Positions 34,911-43,651 of a stretch of DNA of 64,000 nucleotides are shown piece after piece. Under the pieces are notes generated by a model. The model saw only the letters and a list, made by a program, of their open reading frames with translations. It was not told the origin of the DNA and made no database searches. How positions within the stretch are numbered: the stretch's first letter is position 1; each line of letters begins with the position of its first letter. The DNA is from Streptomyces sp. Root1304 (GTDB lineage: Bacteria; Actinomycetota; Actinomycetes; Streptomycetales; Streptomycetaceae), in contig NZ_LMEP01000004.1 of the NCBI RefSeq assembly GCF_001426405.1, positions 162,046 to 226,045 on the forward strand. The letters run 5' to 3'. A program made the position numbers and the translations under genes.

Positions 34911-37061
34911 GTGGAGTCCGACGTCGATGTGATCCTCTCTCACGCCGCTCGCGGTGTCGTGTCCAGGGCGGCCGAGCTGGCCGACCAGCTGGCGCAGCTC
35001 CTGAGCGTGAAGGTTCCCGAGCTCACGGAGTACGAGGACATCGTCACGCTGGGAGGGGCGAGCATCGCCGACAACATCACGGTGTGGGGTGACGCCCTCG
35101 AGAACGGTCTCGACCTGACGCGGGTCGAGGCGCCGCTCTCCTTCGTGGAGTACGCGCGGCGGTTCGCCCGGGCAGGAGGGCGCATCAGCACCCTGCTGCG
35201 GACGTATCGGTACGGGCAGGCCGGCCTCCTGCGCGCGATGCTGGCTGAGATGAACCGGCTCACGAAGGACCCGGTGCTGATCAACGCGGCGACGGTCAAG
35301 CTGAGCGGGATGATCCTCGAGTTCATCGACCGCACCTCGGAGCAGGCGGTCGCGGCGTATCAGGAGGAGCGCGACCGTTGGGTGCAGAGGCGGTTGTCGC
35401 TCGTGAACGAGGCCAACGTGCGGGTGGGGACGACCCTGGACATCGCCGGCACCGCGGATGAGTTGGCCGCCGTCGGCACCGACTACTTCGCCGACCTCGT
35501 CACCGTCGACCTGCTCGACTCCGCGCTCCTGGAACGGGACGCCGAACCGGTCCCCGGACCCCCTACCCTCCACCGCGTCGCGCAGCGGTCCGTATGGGAA
35601 GGCTGCCCGGACTCCGCTGTCAGGACCGGTCATTCGTACATCTGCCCGGAAGGGGCGGAGCCTGCGCAGGTCCTCGCCACGGGGCAGCCGTGGCGCTGCC
35701 GCATCGACGCCTCGGCGCTCCCGGTGTGGCTGACGCGGAGCCCCGATCAGAGGGCGGTCGTCGCCGAGTACGGAATCCACTCGGTGCTGGTGCTGCCGCT
35801 GCAGGCACGGGGGAGGACCCTGGGCCTCGCTCAGTTCTTCCGACACCGCACGGCGGCCTCGTTCAGCGACGACGACCTGCTTCTCGCCCAGGAGATCACC
35901 AAGCGAACGGCCGTCTATATCGATAACGCTCGCCGCTATACACACGAGCGTTCCACCGCGCTCACCCTGCAGCGCAGCCTGTTGCAGCGGTGCCCACCGG
36001 AGCAGTCTGCCGTGGAGGTCGCTTCCCGATACCAGCCGGCCGGCTCTCACGCGGGGGTGGGCGGAGACTGGTACGACGTCATCCCGCTGTCCGGGGCCCG
36101 CGTCGCCCTTGTGGTCGGCGACGTGATCGGCCACGGTATCCATGCCTCCGCGACCATGGGCCGGCTTCGGATGGCCGTCCGGACCCTCGCGGACGTCGAC
36201 CTGCCCCCCGATGAGCTGCTCACCCACCTCGACGACGTCGTCGTCCGCCTCCAGCAAGAGGAGTCGCCGACCGAGGACGAGATCAGCGCCACGTGCCTCT
36301 ACGCCGTCTATGACCCGGTCTCCCGTGTCTGCTCGCTGGCCAGCGCCGGGCACGTGCCGCCGCGTGTAGTCCTCCCCGCCGCGGCACCCGCTGAGGCCGT
36401 CACTCCCGATCTGCCGATCGGGCCGCCATTGGGCCTTGGAGGGCTGCCCTTCGAGACGATTGAGCTAAAACTGCCGGAAGGCAGTCTGCTCGCCCTGTAC
36501 ACCGACGGCCTGACCGAGAGCCGAAGCCGCACCACCGGCGACGAGCTCGACGTACTGAGCCAGGCCCTGGCCCAACCCGCCGCGTCCCTGGAACGGGTCT
36601 GTGACACCGTGCTCGGGGCGCTCCTGTCCGACCTTCCCCAAGACGATGTCGCGCTTCTGCTGGCCCGCACCCGGGCCCTCGACCGCGGCCGGGTCGCCGC
36701 CTGGGACATTCCGTCCGAGCCCGAGGCCGTGGCAGGGGCCCGGCGGAACGCTTCGGAACAGCTGGCGGCCTGGGGACTGGACGACTCCGCGTTCATCACC
36801 GAGCTGATCGTCAGCGAACTGGTCACCAACGCCATCCGTTACGGCCGACCGCCGGTCAGGCTCCGGCTCATTCACGACCGAAGCCTCGTCTGCGAGGTGT
36901 CCGACGCCAGCAGCACGGCACCTCACCTGCGCCGGGCCCGCCTCTTCGACGAGGGGGGCCGCGGCCTGATGCTGGTCGCGCAGCTGGCCCAGCGCTGGGG
37001 AACCCGGCACGCCAGGGAGGGCAAGATCATCTGGACGGAGCAGGATCTGCCCGCCCGCTGA
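34911..37061 (+). CDS. SpoIIE-type PP2C phosphatase with sensor and anti-sigma-kinase-like ATPase domains
   Basis: A 716-residue multidomain protein. Residues 1 to about 165 are all-helical and resemble the RsbRD/PucR-type N-terminal domain (LRTYRYGQAGLLRAMLAEMN). A GAF-like domain follows (about 175-345, HSVLVLPLQARGRTLGLAQFF). The SpoIIE/PP2C phosphatase spans about 365-565 with metal-binding GGDWYDVIPL, VVGDVIGHGIHA and LYTDGLTESR. The C-terminal 130 residues are a HATPase_c_2 domain with N-box ELVTNAIRYG and GGRGLMLV. It should sense a signal and control a partner-switching sigma pathway by dephosphorylating an anti-anti-sigma factor while also binding ATP. The start is GTG 34911, or GTG 34908 one codon earlier. 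Confidence 0.87.
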   Translation: MESDVDVILSHAARGVVSRAAELADQLAQLLSVKVPELTEYEDIVTLGGASIADNITVWGDALENGLDLTRVEAPLSFVEYARRFARAGGRISTLLRTYRYGQAGLLRAMLAEMNRLTKDPVLINAATVKLSGMILEFIDRTSEQAVAAYQEERDRWVQRRLSLVNEANVRVGTTLDIAGTADELAAVGTDYFADLVTVDLLDSALLERDAEPVPGPPTLHRVAQRSVWEGCPDSAVRTGHSYICPEGAEPAQVLATGQPWRCRIDASALPVWLTRSPDQRAVVAEYGIHSVLVLPLQARGRTLGLAQFFRHRTAASFSDDDLLLAQEITKRTAVYIDNARRYTHERSTALTLQRSLLQRCPPEQSAVEVASRYQPAGSHAGVGGDWYDVIPLSGARVALVVGDVIGHGIHASATMGRLRMAVRTLADVDLPPDELLTHLDDVVVRLQQEESPTEDEISATCLYAVYDPVSRVCSLASAGHVPPRVVLPAAAPAEAVTPDLPIGPPLGLGGLPFETIELKLPEGSLLALYTDGLTESRSRTTGDELDVLSQALAQPAASLERVCDTVLGALLSDLPQDDVALLLARTRALDRGRVAAWDIPSEPEAVAGARRNASEQLAAWGLDDSAFITELIVSELVTNAIRYGRPPVRLRLIHDRSLVCEVSDASSTAPHLRRARLFDEGGRGLMLVAQLAQRWGTRHAREGKIIWTEQDLPAR

Positions 37062-37191
37062 GGCGCCACCCTGGCCAGGCCGCCCACGGCTGAGCCGTTC
37101 GACGGTCGAGGGCGTGCGACCCGGTCTCGCTGTTCGGCGGCGGATGGCCCGGACCACGCGGTCCGACTCCGCCCAGTCGACCGGACACGAC

Positions 37192-37863
37192 CTAGCGGCC
37201 CTGGCGGCCCGCGGCCCAATGGAGAGCGCCGGCCAGGTGGGTGCGGAAGGCGGGGGTCGCGTACGACTCCGAGGTGTGGCCGAGGGCTGTGAAGAAGAAC
37301 CGGCCGCCGGCCTTCTCGTGGCACCAGGAGAGCGGATGGTCCGCGCCGTGTGTCCCGCCGGTGTACGTGGACTCGTCGGCACGCAGCAGGACGTGGACGT
37401 CCGCGTCGCGCGGGGGTGAGGTGAAGTCGTACCACTCGTCGGTCCAGGCCCATTCCGCGGGCAGGTGCGCGGTCGCCGGGTGTGCCGGGTCCTCTACGTG
37501 GACCAGACCGTGCTGCAGAGGGGGGTGGCCCGCGAAGCGGGTGCCGAGCAGCTCGCCGTAGAACGGCCAGTCGGGCTCGGCGTTGGCGGCCGCATGGACG
37601 GCGAGGAGCCCGCCGCCGCGCCGTACGAATGCCTCCAGGGCCGATCGACCCTGGCCGGTGAGGACCGACCCGGTGGTGGACAAGAGGACCACCACCGCGC
37701 ACCGCCCGAGCCGCTCGGCCGTGAAGGCCTCTGGTTCGCCCGTCGCCTCCGCCTCGAACCCGCCCTCGCGGGCCAGCTCGACGAGCGCGTCCGTACCCGC
37801 GGGGATGGAATCGTGGCGGTAGCCGGCCGTGCGGGTGTAGACGAGGACGTCCGAGGTCGACAC
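37192..37863 (-). CDS. ThuA-domain protein
   Basis: A 223-residue glutamine-amidotransferase-like fold of the ThuA (trehalose utilisation) family: VLVYTRTAGYRHDSIPAG, RRGGGLLAVHAAA, HPPLQHGLVHVEDPAHP, TDEWYDF and RFFFTALGHTSESYATPAFRTHL. No signal peptide, so cytoplasmic. ThuA proteins act on sugars, in some cases keto-sugars formed by Gfo/Idh oxidoreductases. The shared AAGCGCTTTC palindrome upstream of this gene and of the Gfo/Idh gene at 57338 links it to the saccharide island although it lies at its outer edge. The GTG start follows AGAAGGGGG. A small CGGACC/GGTCCG hairpin (37150-37165) separates it from the convergent phosphatase. Confidence 0.85.
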   Translation of the reverse strand: MSTSDVLVYTRTAGYRHDSIPAGTDALVELAREGGFEAEATGEPEAFTAERLGRCAVVVLLSTTGSVLTGQGRSALEAFVRRGGGLLAVHAAANAEPDWPFYGELLGTRFAGHPPLQHGLVHVEDPAHPATAHLPAEWAWTDEWYDFTSPPRDADVHVLLRADESTYTGGTHGADHPLSWCHEKAGGRFFFTALGHTSESYATPAFRTHLAGALHWAAGRQGR

Positions 37864-37877
37864 AGGGCCCCCTTCTT

Positions 37878-37926
37878 AGAAAGCGCTTTCTGTCCGACCT
37901 TAGTCGCTGGATCTTCCTCGCTGCAA
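37878..37926 (-). promoter_or_regulatory. promoter of the ThuA gene with LacI-type operator
   Basis: On the reverse strand TTGCAG (37921-37926) and TAAGGT (37897-37902) are 18 bp apart. The predicted start falls in the perfect 14-bp palindrome AGAAAGCGCTTTCT (37878-37891), which has the central CG of LacI/CcpA-type operators. The same core recurs at 57276-57289. No classical LacI-HTH protein is encoded in the window, so the regulator is probably elsewhere. Confidence 0.55.
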
Positions 37927-37950
37927 CGCGTCGCTGCCCTTGGTTGATAC

Positions 37951-37971
37951 CTTTCACTTGTCGAGTGAAAG
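37951..37971. promoter_or_regulatory. inverted-repeat operator upstream of the DeoR/LacI hybrid gene
   Basis: CTTTCACT (37951-37958) and AGTGAAAG (37964-37971) form a perfect 8-bp dyad around TGTCG, 37 nt before the hybrid regulator gene. The TGTCGAGTGAA half recurs as TGTCGAATGAA and TGACGAATGAT upstream of the binding-protein gene at 39236, so it is a good candidate for an autoregulatory site. Confidence 0.55.
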
Positions 37972-38007
37972 CAAATGGCTTCGCTCACGATGGGAGGGGG
38001 CACGTGA

Positions 38008-39099
38008 GTGCTGGCTGAAGAGCGGCGTGAGGTGCTCCTGCGCTTGGTCGAGCGCCGGGGATCGATCAAGGTGAAGGACGTGGCGGAGGAGATGGGGGTC
38101 TCCGCCGTCACCGTGCGCCAGGACGTCCGGGAGCTGGCAGGCCGGGGGCTGATCGTCCGTGTCCACGGAGGTGCCATGTCGCCAACCGCGGCGCAGGCGG
38201 CCGACGTGCCCGGCCCCGCCGCCCCCCGGTCCTCGGCGCGGCAGGGGGATGCCTTCGGGCTGATCGTCCCGCCGGGGGGCTATTACTACCCCGAGATCAT
38301 CCGAGGTGTGCAGGACGCGGCGCGCACGCACGGGGTGCGCGTTGTGCTCGCGGTTTCCGGCGAGACGCTGGCGGACAACCAGGAGCAGGTGCGACGGCTG
38401 ATCGCGGCGGGCGTCGACGGTCTGCTGTTGATGCCGCGCGCCGGACTCGAACCCGTGGACCTGGCCGAGGAGTGGCTGGCCGGCCTCGAGATACCGGTCG
38501 TTCTCGTGGACCGGCGGGCTGGTGCGCAGGCCGGGCGGCTGGAACAGGTCGCGTCGGACCACGCCCATGGCGCGGGCCTGGCCGTCCGGCACCTCGCCGG
38601 TCTTGGGTACGAGCGGATCGCGCTGGCCGCCAGGGCGGAGAGCCCCAATACCCTGTTGATCAGGGAGGGTTACGTGTCGGCCTGTCAGGCCCTGGGGCTG
38701 ACGTCGGGCCCGGAGTACGGCATTGATCCGGTTGACGGGCAGGCGTCGGCCGAGTGGCTGGAGGAGCTCGTGTCGGCGGTCGAGGCGGGTGACGTGCGAG
38801 CCGCCCTGGTCCACAACGATCTCGATGCCGTCACCCTGGTCGGCCTCCTTCAGGCGCGCGGCCTGCGCGTTCCGGAGGATCTGGCGATCGTGACGTACGA
38901 CGACGAGGTCGCCGAGCTGAGCGATGTGCCGCTCACGGCTGTGGCACCGCCCAAGCGGGCGGTGGGGGAGTGGGCGGTCGATCTGATGAGGCGGCGACTC
39001 GCCGATCCGGCCGCCCCGCTGGCCGAGCTGCTGCTCCGCCCGGAGCTGCGCGTACGGGACTCCAGCGGGGCCTCCTCCGTAGCGGGTGAACACGCGTAG
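38008..39099 (+). CDS. hybrid regulator: DeoR-type HTH with LacI-type sugar-binding domain
   Basis: A 363-residue protein. Residues 1 to about 58 are a DeoR winged helix (EERREVLLRLVERRGSIKVKDVAEEMGVSAVTVRQDVRELAGRGLIVRVHGGA). After a linker, about 78-355 are a periplasmic-binding-protein-like domain as in LacI/GalR repressors (FGLIVPPGGYYYPEIIRGVQDAA, GVDGLLLMPRAGLE, AALVHNDLDAVTLVGLLQARGLRVPEDLAIVTYDD). DeoR proteins normally have an isomerase-like effector domain, so this is a domain swap, though known in actinobacterial sugar loci. It probably controls the ABC operon 136 nt downstream and itself. GTG start after GGGAGGGGG. Confidence 0.87.
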   Translation: MLAEERREVLLRLVERRGSIKVKDVAEEMGVSAVTVRQDVRELAGRGLIVRVHGGAMSPTAAQAADVPGPAAPRSSARQGDAFGLIVPPGGYYYPEIIRGVQDAARTHGVRVVLAVSGETLADNQEQVRRLIAAGVDGLLLMPRAGLEPVDLAEEWLAGLEIPVVLVDRRAGAQAGRLEQVASDHAHGAGLAVRHLAGLGYERIALAARAESPNTLLIREGYVSACQALGLTSGPEYGIDPVDGQASAEWLEELVSAVEAGDVRAALVHNDLDAVTLVGLLQARGLRVPEDLAIVTYDDEVAELSDVPLTAVAPPKRAVGEWAVDLMRRRLADPAAPLAELLLRPELRVRDSSGASSVAGEHA

Positions 39100-39139
39100 A
39101 GCGCGGGCAGGAGGCCGGTGCCACATCGCATCAGTTGAT

Positions 39140-39200
39140 TTCGTTATCTGTCGAATGAAGCTCTAGGGATTGACGAAGCCGTATTTACTGACGAATGATT
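39140..39200 (+). promoter_or_regulatory. promoter region of cassette A with two regulator half-sites
   Basis: TTGACG at 39170-39175 is a good -35; the -10 is weaker (AATGAT at 39194-39199 after 18 bp). TGTCGAATGAA (39149-39159) lies upstream of the -35 and TGACGAATGAT (39189-39199) covers the -10. Both match the TGTCGAGTGAA of the dyad at 37951-37971. This arrangement fits repression by the adjacent DeoR/LacI hybrid, relieved by an imported sugar. Confidence 0.5.
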
Positions 39201-39235
39201 CCGGTCAACGCCCCAGCGAACGATCGGTGCACATC

Positions 39236-40549
39236 ATGCTTCGCAGAACCACGGCCGTCATGGCCGGCTCCGTCATGGCGCTCGCCCTGCTTGCCACCGC
39301 CTGCGGTGGAGGAGCGGATCAGGGCGCTTCCTCGACCGAGGCGAAGAAGACCGGTGAGGTCACCTTCTGGTCCTTCGTGAAGGGGTCCGACAAGGTGGCT
39401 GCGGCTTTCAACCGCAGCCACCCGGACATCAAGGTGACCTTCGAGACGGTGCCGTCGGGCCAGGAGTACTACTCCAAGCTCACCAACGCCGTGAAGGCCG
39501 GCACCGCCCCGGACGTCGCGGTGGTCGAGTACCCGCACCTACCCGAGTTCGCGGCCCAGGGGAAGATCGAGGACCTGAGCGGCACCCTCGGACCGGTGGT
39601 GAAGGCCCAGTTCCCCGAGGCGGCGCGGCAGCTGGTCAACCTCGGCGACCGGACCTGGGCCGTCCCGCGTGACGCGGCGCCCCTGATGATGATGTACCGC
39701 AAGGACTTCTTCACCCAGCACAAGCTCGACGTCCCCACGACGTGGGACGCGTACCGGAACATGACCGAGCAGGTGAAGAAGGCGGACCCCGCCGCCCGCG
39801 GCGGCGTCCTGTACACCGACAACCCCGGGCTCCTGGAGGCTCTCTCCTGGCAGGCCGGCGGGCAGTGGTTCTCCACCGAGAAGGACTCCTGGAAGGTCAC
39901 CGTCGACGACGGCCCGTCGAAGAAGGTCGCCGCCTACTGGGGTGACCTCGCCCGCAAGGACCTCGTCCGCTCGCTGAGCCAGCTCGACCCCTTCTGGACG
40001 AGCGTCCAGAAGAACCAGACCGTCGCCTACGTCTGCGCCAGCTGGTGCGCCGGGGCGCACCAGGCGACCGTCCCCGACCAGAAGGGCAAGTGGGCCGTGG
40101 CGCCCGTGCCCACCTGGGACGGCAAGCCGGCCTCGGGCATGTACGGAGGTTCGTCCTTCGTGATTCCGAAGGGGTCCGACAACAGCGGTGCCGCCGCCGA
40201 GTTCATCAAGTGGATCACCACGGACCCCGAGGGCATGAAGGCCTGGGTGTCGTCCGGCACCAGCAGCATGTTCCCCGCGGACCCGAAACTCGTGCCGGTC
40301 ACGAAGGCCGCCTTCAAGACGGACTACTACGGCGGGCAGGACATCTACACCCTGATGTCGCGGTCCTACGACGCCATCCGGCCCGGCTGGACGTGGGGCC
40401 CCGTCATGGGCGCCACCAACACGGCCATCGTGGACCAGCTCCCGAAGGTCGCCGACGGCACGGTGACCCTGCCCGGCGTCCTCACCACCGCCGAGCAGGC
40501 CACGATCAAGCAGATGGAGCAGCGCGGCCTGAAGGTCACCGCCCCGTAG
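39236..40549 (+). CDS. carbohydrate ABC transporter binding lipoprotein (cassette A)
   Basis: A 437-residue family 1 extracellular solute-binding protein. The lipobox is LLATAC. The core is typical of CUT1 sugar-binding proteins: VTFWSFVKGSDKVAAAFNRSHPDIKVTFETVPSG, SGQEYYSKLTNAVKAGTAPDV and a WAVPRDAAPLMMMYRKDFF hinge region. It should capture an oligosaccharide for the two permeases that follow. The ATG at 39236 is chosen so that the protein begins with its signal peptide. No ATPase gene is nearby; MsiK probably energises the importer. Confidence 0.88.
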   Translation: MLRRTTAVMAGSVMALALLATACGGGADQGASSTEAKKTGEVTFWSFVKGSDKVAAAFNRSHPDIKVTFETVPSGQEYYSKLTNAVKAGTAPDVAVVEYPHLPEFAAQGKIEDLSGTLGPVVKAQFPEAARQLVNLGDRTWAVPRDAAPLMMMYRKDFFTQHKLDVPTTWDAYRNMTEQVKKADPAARGGVLYTDNPGLLEALSWQAGGQWFSTEKDSWKVTVDDGPSKKVAAYWGDLARKDLVRSLSQLDPFWTSVQKNQTVAYVCASWCAGAHQATVPDQKGKWAVAPVPTWDGKPASGMYGGSSFVIPKGSDNSGAAAEFIKWITTDPEGMKAWVSSGTSSMFPADPKLVPVTKAAFKTDYYGGQDIYTLMSRSYDAIRPGWTWGPVMGATNTAIVDQLPKVADGTVTLPGVLTTAEQATIKQMEQRGLKVTAP

Positions 40550-40563
40550 GAGCCCAGCTCGGA

Positions 40564-40593
40564 GGGCCGGCCTCCCTGCCAGGCGGCCGGCCC
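40564..40593. terminator. intercistronic hairpin after the cassette A binding protein
   Basis: GGGCCGGCC (40564-40572) and GGCCGGCCC (40585-40593) form a 9-bp stem in the gap between binding protein and permease genes. Such hairpins partly terminate or stabilise the 5' segment so that more binding protein than permease is made. A similar hairpin sits at the same place in cassette B. Confidence 0.5.
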
Positions 40594-40644
40594 CCGGCTC
40601 CCTCCCGCACCCGCTCTCCCCCGCCCCACCCAAGGAAGGCCGGT

Positions 40645-41541
40645 ATGGCAAGCCCATCCGCCCGAGGTCAGCGCCGGACCGCCGCACTGCTCCTCACACC
40701 GTTCTTCGGCCTGTTCGCGGCCGTCACCCTCGCCCCGCTGTTCTACGCGGCATGGCTGAGTCTGTTCACCACCCGCACGTCCGGCCTTGGGTTCGGCGGT
40801 ACGGAAAACGTCTTCTCCGGGCTGGGGAACTACGCCCGCGCCCTGTCCGACGAGGCGTTCCGCGACGGTTTCCTCGTCATCGCCGTGTACTGCGCGGTCT
40901 ACATCCCCGTGATGATCGGCGGATCGCTGGTCCTGGCCCTGCTGCTCGACTCGGGCCTGGCCAAGGCGCGGAACTTCTTCCAGCTGGCGCTCTTCCTGCC
41001 GCACGCGGTGCCTGGACTGATCGCCGCGCTGATCTGGGTGTACCTCTACACACCCGGCCTGAGCCCCGTGATCGACTTCCTGGAATCCGGCGGCATCGAC
41101 GTCAACTTCCTGTCGGTCGACAACGCCGTGTTCTCCGCGGCCAACATCGCCGTCTGGGAGTGGATGGGCTACAACATGGTCATCTTCTATGCCGCTCTGC
41201 AGGCCGTGCCCCGCGAGACGCTCGACGCGGCGAAGGTCGACGGTGCGGGCGCCGTGCGGACGGCACTGTCCATCAAGGTCCCGATGATCCGCCCCGCGAT
41301 CGCGCTCGCGGTCCTGTTCACGGTCATCGGGTCGATCCAGCTCTTCACCGAACCGAAGGTCATCTACAACGCCTCCAGCGCGATCGGCAGCAGCTTCACG
41401 CCCAACATGTACGTCCAGACGGCCGCCTTCCAGAACAACGACTTCGGCCTGGCGGCAGCCGCCTCACTGCTGATCGCCCTGTTCGCAGCCGTGCTGTCGT
41501 TCGTCGTCACTCGCCTCTCACGCCGCGGGAGCACGTCGTGA
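40645..41541 (+). CDS. sugar ABC transporter permease 1 (cassette A)
   Basis: A 298-residue MalF-type permease of the CUT1 family with about six membrane segments. The EAA loop reads AVPRETLDAAKVDGAGAVRTALSIKVPMIRPA. ATG after AAGGAAGG. It overlaps the second permease by 4 nt. Confidence 0.9.
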   Translation: MASPSARGQRRTAALLLTPFFGLFAAVTLAPLFYAAWLSLFTTRTSGLGFGGTENVFSGLGNYARALSDEAFRDGFLVIAVYCAVYIPVMIGGSLVLALLLDSGLAKARNFFQLALFLPHAVPGLIAALIWVYLYTPGLSPVIDFLESGGIDVNFLSVDNAVFSAANIAVWEWMGYNMVIFYAALQAVPRETLDAAKVDGAGAVRTALSIKVPMIRPAIALAVLFTVIGSIQLFTEPKVIYNASSAIGSSFTPNMYVQTAAFQNNDFGLAAAASLLIALFAAVLSFVVTRLSRRGSTS

Positions 41542-42491
41542 CCAAGTCCTCCACACTCGACGCTCCGGCCCCCGCGCCCGTGACGCCGCAGTCGTCCGGC
41601 CGTCGGTCGGCGACTCGTAGAGACAAGGGCCGCCCTGTGAAGTCACCGTCCGCCCTGCTGTCCAAGGCCGGGGTCACGGCGATGCTGGGCCTTGCCACCC
41701 TCTACACCCTGCTGCCGCTGACCTGGCTGCTGCTGTCCTCCACCAAGAGCCGTGAGGATCTGTTCGGCACGAACGGTTTCGCGCTCGGCGACGAGGTCCA
41801 CCTCACCGAGAACCTCGGGCACCTGTTCACGGCGGACGGCGGCGTCTACCTGCGCTGGCTGCTCAACACGGTGCTGTACGCCGGTGTCGGGGCCCTGCTG
41901 GCATCGGTGTTCAGCGTCGCGGCCGGCTACGCCTTCGACAAGCTCGCGTTTCCCGGGAAGGAGCGCCTGTTCTCGCTCGTGCTGCTCGGGGTGATGGTGC
42001 CCGGCACGGCGATGGCGATCCCGTTGTACCTGCTCGCCGCGAAAGTCGGCCTGGTCAACACCTTCTGGGGCGTGTTCATCCCCGGACTGGTCTTCCCGTT
42101 CGGCGTCTACCTGGCGCGGGTCTTCAGCGCCTCCTACGTGCCGGACGAGGTCCTGGAAGCGGCGCGGATGGACGGGGCCAGTGAGTTCCGGACCTTCTGC
42201 CGCATCGCGTTCCCGATGATCGCTCCCGGTTTCGTGACCATCTTCCTCTTCCAGTTCACCCAGATCTGGAACAGCTTCTTCCTGCCCCTGGTGATGCTCT
42301 CCGACCAGGACCTCTACCCGGTCAACCTCGGTCTCTACGTCTGGTACTCGTCAGCGCTCACGCAGGGCCATCCCGAGGACTACCTGCTGGCCGTCGTCGG
42401 CTCGCTCGTGGCCGTGGCCCCGCTGATCGCCATCTTCCTGATGCTGCAGCGGTTCTGGAAGTCCGGCATGACCGCCGGCGCCGTCAAGTAG
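41538..42491 (+). CDS. sugar ABC transporter permease 2 (cassette A)
   Basis: A 317-residue MalG-type permease with a roughly 45-residue basic, Pro-rich cytoplasmic N-terminus and about six membrane segments. The EAA loop is DEVLEAARMDGASEFRTFCRIAFPMIAPG. The GTG start overlaps the previous stop. An internal start that omits part of the N-terminal extension is possible. Confidence 0.9.
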   Translation: MTKSSTLDAPAPAPVTPQSSGRRSATRRDKGRPVKSPSALLSKAGVTAMLGLATLYTLLPLTWLLLSSTKSREDLFGTNGFALGDEVHLTENLGHLFTADGGVYLRWLLNTVLYAGVGALLASVFSVAAGYAFDKLAFPGKERLFSLVLLGVMVPGTAMAIPLYLLAAKVGLVNTFWGVFIPGLVFPFGVYLARVFSASYVPDEVLEAARMDGASEFRTFCRIAFPMIAPGFVTIFLFQFTQIWNSFFLPLVMLSDQDLYPVNLGLYVWYSSALTQGHPEDYLLAVVGSLVAVAPLIAIFLMLQRFWKSGMTAGAVK

Positions 42492-42515
42492 GCCGCCACC
42501 GTGAGGAACCCTTCC

Positions 42516-43529
42516 ATGCGCCCGACCCCGACCACCCGCCCTCGCGCCCTGTTCGCCATGGGGCGTCGCCACCGGGACGCCCTGTTCTCACCCGCCGAGA
42601 TCCAGCGTCTGACGGCGTACGTCGACATCGACCCGGACCACGTCGCCGAGGACCTTACCGAGGAACCGGCCCTGGAGGACGCGGAGATCCTCATCACGTC
42701 CTGGGGCTGTCCCGTCCTCGACGAGGAGATCCTGGCACGGGCGCCTGCGCTGAAGGCGATCGTCCACGCGGCGGGCAGTGTCAAGCACCATGTTACCCAG
42801 GCCTGTTGGGACCGCGGACTGGTGGTCTCCTCGGCCGCCGCTGCCAACGCCGTCCCGGTCGCCGAGTACACCGTCGCCGCGATCCTCTTCGCCAACAAGA
42901 GGGTCCTGGACATAGGCGGCCTCTACCGCGACCACCGTGCCGCCCTCGACTGGTCCCAGCACTTCCCCGGATTCGGCAACTACCGCCGGACCGTGGGCCT
43001 GGTCGGCGCCTCGCTCGTCGGCCGCAAGGTCCTCGAACTGCTGCGGCCCTACGACCTCGACCTGCTCCTCGCCGACCCCCACGTCGACGCCGCGCAGGCC
43101 GCGGAGCTGGGCGCCCGGCACGTCGGCCTCGACGAACTCGTCGCCGGCTCGGACGTCGTCTCGCTGCACGCGCCGGCCCTGCCGGAGACCCACCACATGG
43201 TGGACGCGCACAGGCTGTCACTGATGCGCGACGGCTCCACGCTCATCAACACGGCACGCGGGTCCCTCGTCGACACCGACGCCCTCACCGCCGAAGTCGT
43301 GACCGGTCGCATCGGGGCGGTCATCGACGTCACCGAGCCGGAGGTGCTCCCCGCCACCTCACCGCTCTACTCCCTGCCCAACGTCCTCCTCACCCCGCAC
43401 ATCGCCGGCTCGCTCGGCGGCGAACTCCACCGGATCACCAGCAGCGCCGTTGACGAGGTCAAGCGCTACTGCTCCGGAGAACCGTTCGCGCACGCCGTGC
43501 ACCACGCCGCCCTCGCGACGTCGGCCTGA
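42516..43529 (+). CDS. D-2-hydroxyacid dehydrogenase (cassette A)
   Basis: A 337-residue D-isomer-specific 2-hydroxyacid dehydrogenase. The NAD motif appears as GLVGASLVGRKVLELL, the substrate arginine region as INTARGSLVDTDALTAEV, and the C-terminal catalytic histidine in LLTPHIAGSLGGE. It interconverts a 2-keto acid and a D-2-hydroxy acid, for example hydroxypyruvate/glycerate-type compounds released by sugar-acid breakdown. ATG 42516 is preferred because GAGGAAC is correctly spaced before it. It is a paralogue of the protein at 49744, and each heads or accompanies one ABC cassette. Confidence 0.87.
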   Translation: MRPTPTTRPRALFAMGRRHRDALFSPAEIQRLTAYVDIDPDHVAEDLTEEPALEDAEILITSWGCPVLDEEILARAPALKAIVHAAGSVKHHVTQACWDRGLVVSSAAAANAVPVAEYTVAAILFANKRVLDIGGLYRDHRAALDWSQHFPGFGNYRRTVGLVGASLVGRKVLELLRPYDLDLLLADPHVDAAQAAELGARHVGLDELVAGSDVVSLHAPALPETHHMVDAHRLSLMRDGSTLINTARGSLVDTDALTAEVVTGRIGAVIDVTEPEVLPATSPLYSLPNVLLTPHIAGSLGGELHRITSSAVDEVKRYCSGEPFAHAVHHAALATSA

Positions 43530-43534
43530 CACGT

Positions 43535-43567
43535 CCGGTCCCCGGATTCCGTCCATCCGGGGACCGG
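43535..43567. terminator. hairpin between dehydrogenase and beta-propeller genes
   Basis: CCGGTCCCCGGA (43535-43546) and TCCGGGGACCGG (43556-43567) give a perfect 12-bp stem with a 9-nt loop, 5 nt after the dehydrogenase stop. It could end the transport transcript or attenuate expression of the secreted enzymes that follow; no clear promoter is visible in the remaining 85 nt. Confidence 0.55.
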
Positions 43568-43651
43568 CCGACCCCTCCCGTGGGCTCCCCACCACGGCTC
43601 TTGCTCCTCCCCGCTTTGTGTCCCCCGCACAACGACCAAAGGAGTCCCCCC

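Noticed and set aside
33813..36353. 846-codon reverse-strand open frame
   Set aside because: Antisense of the LLM oxidoreductase and SpoIIE-type genes, both of which have clear domains.
36465..37382. Reverse-strand frame spanning the SpoIIE/ThuA junction
   Set aside because: No domain signature; overlaps two well-supported genes.
37878..37891. DasR site
   Set aside because: The palindrome AGAAAGCGCTTTCT lacks the TGGTCTAGACCA core of DasR sites; it fits LacI-type operators better. A true dre-like site is at 63863-63878.
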